Origin: Treponema sp.
GTDB taxonomy: Bacteria > Spirochaetota > Spirochaetia > Treponematales > Breznakiellaceae
DNA: 10,439 nucleotides
Reading direction: 5' to 3'
Assembly: GCA_031263435.1 (NCBI GenBank)
Contig: JAISFT010000241.1
Coordinates: 1-10,439, forward strand
The notes under the pieces were generated by a model. It saw only the letters and a program-made list of their open reading frames with translations. It was not told the origin of the DNA and did not search any database. The number at the start of each line of letters is the position of its first letter. Within the stretch, counting starts at the first letter, position 1. A program made the translations under genes and the position numbers. Below are positions 7,469 to 10,439 of this stretch, piece after piece.

Positions 7469-8596
7469 TTAAAAGTTTTTGGCGGCGGCGGCGTCCAGTT
7501 CGGCCAGAACGGCTTCTTCCGTATCCTTGTCAAAATACCGGGCCTTGTCCATGTGGGGGATAAATTGTATCTCATCACCCACCTTAAAGAGATGGTGAGG
7601 CTCAGTCCGGGCTACCAGGGGCTGGGTAGCAGTGGTCAGCCACAGGTGAATATCGGCGCCCAAGGGCTCAACTACGGTGATCTTGACGGGGAAGCTGTTA
7701 TCCGTGGGACCGGAAGCGGAGTAAGTCAAATCCTCCGGCCGGATGCCGAAAAATACTTCCTTGCCTATATACTTTTTAAGGTAATCCGCATGGGAAGCAT
7801 GGGGCTTAATCTTGAAGGATCCTTCGTCCAGAACCAGGGAGCCGCCCTCTTCCAGCACCTTGACGGTAAGGAAGTTCATGGGGGGGGATCCGATGAATCC
7901 GGCGACAAACTTATTAACGGGATGGTTGTAGAGATAGAGGGGGGAACCAATCTGCTGTATTTTCCCGTCCTTCATAACAACGATCTTATTAGCCATAGTC
8001 ATGGCTTCTACCTGGTCATGGGTAACGTAAATCATCGTGGCGTTCAGCCGGTGGTGCAGATCGGAAAGTTCGGCCCGCATCTGAACCCGGAGTTTGGCGT
8101 CCAGGTTGGAAAGGGGTTCATCGAACAGGAATACCTTGGGGTTCCGGACGATGGCCCGGCCTACGGCGACACGCTGCCGCTGCCCGCCGGAAAGGGCCTT
8201 GGGTTTGCGGTCCAGGAACTTCTCAATATCCAGAATTCGGGCGGCCTCATGAACACGCCGTTCAATCTCGCTTTTTTCGACTTTTTTGATACGGAGCCCG
8301 AAAGCCATGTTGTCATAGACGGTCATGTGGGGATACAGGGCATAATTCTGGAACACCATAGCGATGTTCCGATCCTTGGGGGGGACGTCGTTCATCAACT
8401 CCCCATCAATATACAGTTCGCCTTCGGTGATGTCTTCCAGACCGGCGACCATCCGCAGAGTAGTGGATTTTCCACACCCGGAGGGACCTACAAAGACAAC
8501 AAATTCCTTGTCTTCGACCACGATGTTGGCGTTATCCACAGCGCGGACATTGCCTTCATACACTTTAGAAATACCTTTCAGTTCTACCTTTGCCAT
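7469..8596 (-). CDS. ugpC: ABC transporter ATP-binding protein, UgpC/MsmX/MalK type
   Basis: A 375-residue importer ATPase of the carbohydrate/glycerol-3-phosphate (CUT1) class. Walker A is GPSGCGKST (37-45), the Q-loop is at Gln83 (FQNYALYPHMT), the signature LSGGQRQR is at 135-142, Walker B is VFLFDE (155-160), and the switch His is in VTHD (His193). Residues from ~235 on form the C-terminal OB/TOBE domain typical of MalK/UgpC proteins (with FFGIRPEDLTY). It hydrolyses ATP at the inner face of the membrane to drive uptake of sugars or glycerol phosphates. No permease or solute-binding gene is in the window, which fits the MsmX-style ATPase that serves several transporters. ATG at 8596 follows AGGGGG by 7 nt. 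ugpC is the usual family label; the true substrate is unknown. Confidence 0.93.
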   Translation of the reverse strand: MAKVELKGISKVYEGNVRAVDNANIVVEDKEFVVFVGPSGCGKSTTLRMVAGLEDITEGELYIDGELMNDVPPKDRNIAMVFQNYALYPHMTVYDNMAFGLRIKKVEKSEIERRVHEAARILDIEKFLDRKPKALSGGQRQRVAVGRAIVRNPKVFLFDEPLSNLDAKLRVQMRAELSDLHHRLNATMIYVTHDQVEAMTMANKIVVMKDGKIQQIGSPLYLYNHPVNKFVAGFIGSPPMNFLTVKVLEEGGSLVLDEGSFKIKPHASHADYLKKYIGKEVFFGIRPEDLTYSASGPTDNSFPVKITVVEPLGADIHLWLTTATQPLVARTEPHHLFKVGDEIQFIPHMDKARYFDKDTEEAVLAELDAAAAKNF

Positions 8597-8630
8597 ATTA
8601 TGGCCCCCTGTTAGGTTAGATTATAGGGCT

Positions 8631-8659
8631 AGAATAAGGCCGGTACCAGGAAAAGTCAA
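8631..8659 (-). promoter_or_regulatory. ugpC: Sigma70-like promoter for the ABC ATPase gene
   Basis: On the minus strand TTGACT (8654-8659), 17 nt, then TATTCT (8631-8636) stands about 35 nt before the start codon. A perfect TATAAT just downstream (8620-8625) has no -35 at proper distance and may be an alternative -10. Confidence 0.55.
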
Positions 8660-8721
8660 GAAAAAGTCTATAAAAAAGGCGGAGAAAACCAAAAAAACGA
8701 TATTTGCGCCAAATTCATGTG

Positions 8722-8756
8722 AATTTTTACAAAATTTTCGTTAATTTTACACAATT
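8722..8756. repeat. Imperfect direct repeat in the divergent spacer
   Basis: AATTTTTACAAAATT (8722-8736) and AATTTTACACAATT (8743-8756) repeat at 21-nt spacing, two helical turns, between the ugpC and smc promoters. They could be paired sites for a DNA-binding protein, or only reflect local AT richness. The rest of the 8597-8880 spacer contains promoters and the smc leader; no gene is seen. Confidence 0.3.
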
Positions 8757-8782
8757 CATAGTATTCATATCGGAAATATAAT
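8755..8782 (+). promoter_or_regulatory. smc: Candidate promoter for smc
   Basis: A perfect -10 TATAAT (8777-8782) is preceded at 16 nt by TTCATA (8755-8760), a partial -35. Transcription would begin near 8789, leaving a leader of about 90 nt. It is the only TATAAT facing smc. Confidence 0.45.
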
Positions 8783-8870
8783 AATAATGAAGGGCCGGAC
8801 AAACCTTGCTACAGCTTTTCCCCAATGCTACACTTTGCGGATATGCGGCGGAGGAAATTCGCCCGGACAC

Positions 8871-8874
8871 GGAG
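8871..8874 (+). promoter_or_regulatory. smc: Ribosome binding site setting the TTG start of smc
   Basis: GGAG lies 6 nt before TTG at 8881. This, with the family-typical N-terminus FLKRLDIFGFKSF directly after, decides the start although the frame is open back to 8791. Confidence 0.7.
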
Positions 8875-8880
8875 TCTGTC

Positions 8881-10439
8881 TTGTTTCTGAAACGTTTAGA
8901 TATATTCGGATTTAAGTCTTTTCCCGATCGGACCCAGGTTGAATTTGCAGAGGGGATTACCGCCCTTTTGGGGCCCAACGGCTGCGGCAAGTCCAACGTA
9001 GTGGATGCTGTCAAATGGGTTTTGGGTGAGCAGGCCTCCCGGGCCATGCGGGCCGAGAAGATGGAGGATGTGATCTTCAACGGCACGGAGAACCGCAAGC
9101 CCCTTAATGTGGCGGAGGTAACCCTTACTATTGCCAACGAACAGGGCCTGCTGCCCCTGGATGTGCCGGAAATCGAGATTAAGCGGCGGCTCTACCGTTC
9201 CGGTGAAAGCGAATACTATGTCAATGCCCAGCCTGTGCGGCTGCGGGAACTCCGGGAACTTTTCTGGGATACCGGGGTGGGCAAAGGGGCTTACTCGGTT
9301 ATGGAGCAGGGCAAGATCGACCAGGTTCTTTCTTCCAAACCGGAGGAGCGGCGCTATCTGTTTGAGGAGGCCGCGGGGATTACCCGCTACAAGCTGCGGG
9401 GAGCGGAAGCGGAACGGAATCTTGCCAAGACCGAAGAGAACATGCGCCAGGTGGAAGGTATTTTGGGGGAGATTAAGCGCTCCTACGACAGCCTTAAAAT
9501 TCAATCGGAAAAGACTACCAAATACCGGGCCCTGCGGGAGGAGAATTTTTACCTGGAGCTGGATATTCAGCTTCTTAAGCTTAAGCAGTTCAAATACGAA
9601 AGCGACGCACGGAAGGAGACCCTGGCAAAGCGCAGTGCCGAGCGGGATTCTATCCGGGAGGATATGGAAGCGGCAAACCGATCCCTGGAAGAGAACATGG
9701 ACGAGGTAAACCTTATGGAGGAGAAACTCGTCGAATACCAGAAAAATATCTATGGCCTGGCCGTGGAAAAGAGGGCCCGGGAAAACGGGGCCAAACTTCT
9801 GGCGGAACAGCGGGGGGAAATCCAGGGAAAGATCGGTCAAAACGAGGGCCGGGAACGGATCATCCTGGAAAAAACCCGGGAGTTGGCCGCCGATGCGGAA
9901 GAACAGGATGCGGTGGTCCTGGATCTGCAGAAAAAAATTGTAGATATTGAGGGTAATATCGCATCGTTCCAGGAAAACATCCACATTGCCAGTTCCCGTA
10001 TCGGGGATAACGAAAACCATGTTCTCCGGATGGAGGGGGAGATTCGGCAAAAAGAGGCCGAACAGGCCGCCTGTGAAAAGGACCTGGCGGCTATTACGGA
10101 TGATATTGTGGCGGCCCTGGATGCGGGGCTGAAAGAGGCGGGCTATTCCGCGGCGGAACGCCGCAGCCTGGAGGCGGACCTGTCCGAAACCCTGGGGCGG
10201 GTACAAACCCTGCTGGCCGGAAGGGAAACCCTGATTCGGGACCTGGCCGCGGCCGCGCAGGGGGCCGCAGAACGGGGGGGCGCCGGCAGCCCCGGGCCGG
10301 AAGAACTTGCCCGCATAGCCGCCGGTCTTGCGGAGGTGTTAAAAGAAGCGGCCCGGGGTACTGCCCGGGCCCTGGAAATATTTGACAGTTACCGGAAGAG
10401 TTCCCCCTCCTTTATTGACGATTTTCTTACCCCCGAGGG
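8881..10439 (+). CDS. smc: Chromosome segregation protein SMC (3'-truncated by window end)
   Basis: The first 519 residues are present of a protein that is usually about 1,150-1,200 long. The N-terminal ATPase lobe begins (M)FLKRLDIFGFKSF and has Walker A GPNGCGKSN (31-39, Lys37) followed by DAVKWVLGEQ. A second conserved stretch reads YSVMEQGKIDQVLSSKP then FEEAAGITRYK, the R-loop/Q-loop region of SMC proteins. From about residue 170 the sequence is a charged, heptad-like coiled coil leading to a hinge outside the window. SMC dimers with ScpA/ScpB load on DNA and extrude loops to organise and separate chromosomes. Start is TTG at 8881 with GGAG 6 nt upstream; no ATG fits. A Gly/Ala/Pro-rich stretch at residues 461-473 breaks the coiled coil. 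The frame has no stop before the window end. RecN or Rad50 are excluded by the N-terminal motif order. Confidence 0.95.
   Translation, partial: MFLKRLDIFGFKSFPDRTQVEFAEGITALLGPNGCGKSNVVDAVKWVLGEQASRAMRAEKMEDVIFNGTENRKPLNVAEVTLTIANEQGLLPLDVPEIEIKRRLYRSGESEYYVNAQPVRLRELRELFWDTGVGKGAYSVMEQGKIDQVLSSKPEERRYLFEEAAGITRYKLRGAEAERNLAKTEENMRQVEGILGEIKRSYDSLKIQSEKTTKYRALREENFYLELDIQLLKLKQFKYESDARKETLAKRSAERDSIREDMEAANRSLEENMDEVNLMEEKLVEYQKNIYGLAVEKRARENGAKLLAEQRGEIQGKIGQNEGRERIILEKTRELAADAEEQDAVVLDLQKKIVDIEGNIASFQENIHIASSRIGDNENHVLRMEGEIRQKEAEQAACEKDLAAITDDIVAALDAGLKEAGYSAAERRSLEADLSETLGRVQTLLAGRETLIRDLAAAAQGAAERGGAGSPGPEELARIAAGLAEVLKEAARGTARALEIFDSYRKSSPSFIDDFLTPE

Noticed and set aside
7553..8614. 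353-codon plus-strand frame opposite the ABC ATPase gene
   Set aside because: It is antisense to a complete ATPase, shows no motif, and would run through the promoter region of that gene.
8791..8880. In-frame upstream extension of smc with a TTG at 8806
   Set aside because: Family members begin right at FLKRLDIFGFKSF, and GGAG is well placed for the TTG at 8881.
8843..8890. 15-codon frame MRRRKFARTRSLSCF overlapping the smc start, as a leader peptide
   Set aside because: It has no ribosome site at proper distance and no attenuator-like structure; chance is sufficient.
8896..10206. 436-codon minus-strand frame opposite smc
   Set aside because: The plus strand encodes the clear SMC N-terminus; the antisense product is Phe/Leu/Gly-rich without any domain.

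Overview
The window reads as bacterial chromosomal DNA of moderate-to-high GC and high coding density, most likely from a spirochaete of the Treponema group. That is an inference from the overall look of the proteins (a dCACHE/HAMP chemoreceptor without a C-terminal CheR-binding pentapeptide, a stand-alone UgpC/MsmX-type ATPase, an SMC protein, a PHP-XRE/cupin-acyl-CoA synthetase-hemerythrin operon). No marker gene is present to prove it. I see no mobile element, CRISPR array, phage gene or rRNA.

Layout. (1) 1-1083, plus strand: 3' part of a gene for an envelope-type protein with eight 13-residue tandem repeats rich in Pro and Asp, ending in a SPOR peptidoglycan-binding domain. (2) 1084-1228: hairpin-rich spacer where the plus-strand gene meets minus-strand transcription. 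(3) 1229-1301, minus: tRNA-Arg(CCU) with an unusual T-loop. (4) 1332-4979, minus: a compact four-gene array transcribed in the order PHP-family phosphoesterase, XRE/cupin regulator, AMP-forming acyl-CoA synthetase, bacteriohemerythrin. Gaps are 18, 8 and 2 nt, so this is very probably one operon, with the tRNA just downstream. (5) 4980-5190: divergent spacer with a good sigma70-like promoter facing right. (6) 5191-7389, plus: methyl-accepting chemotaxis protein. (7) 7400-7434: 16-bp perfect hairpin terminator serving both convergent genes. (8) 7469-8596, minus: sugar/glycerol-3-phosphate-type ABC ATPase. (9) 8597-8880: divergent AT-rich spacer with promoters for both sides. (10) 8881-10439, plus: 5' part of smc, cut by the window end.

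How the genes fit together. The operon couples an acid-activating enzyme with a regulator of the HTH-cupin type that often senses small ligands, plus an O2-binding hemerythrin and a PHP hydrolase of unknown substrate. This would suit an anaerobe that activates short or medium acids and meets oxygen. The chemoreceptor and the shared ABC ATPase fit motile, carbohydrate-scavenging life. smc (chromosome organisation) and the tRNA are housekeeping. Most of the window is ordinary core genome; the points worth following are the repeat tract, the tRNA T-loop, the four-gene operon, the hairpin spacer and a low-complexity break in the SMC coiled coil.
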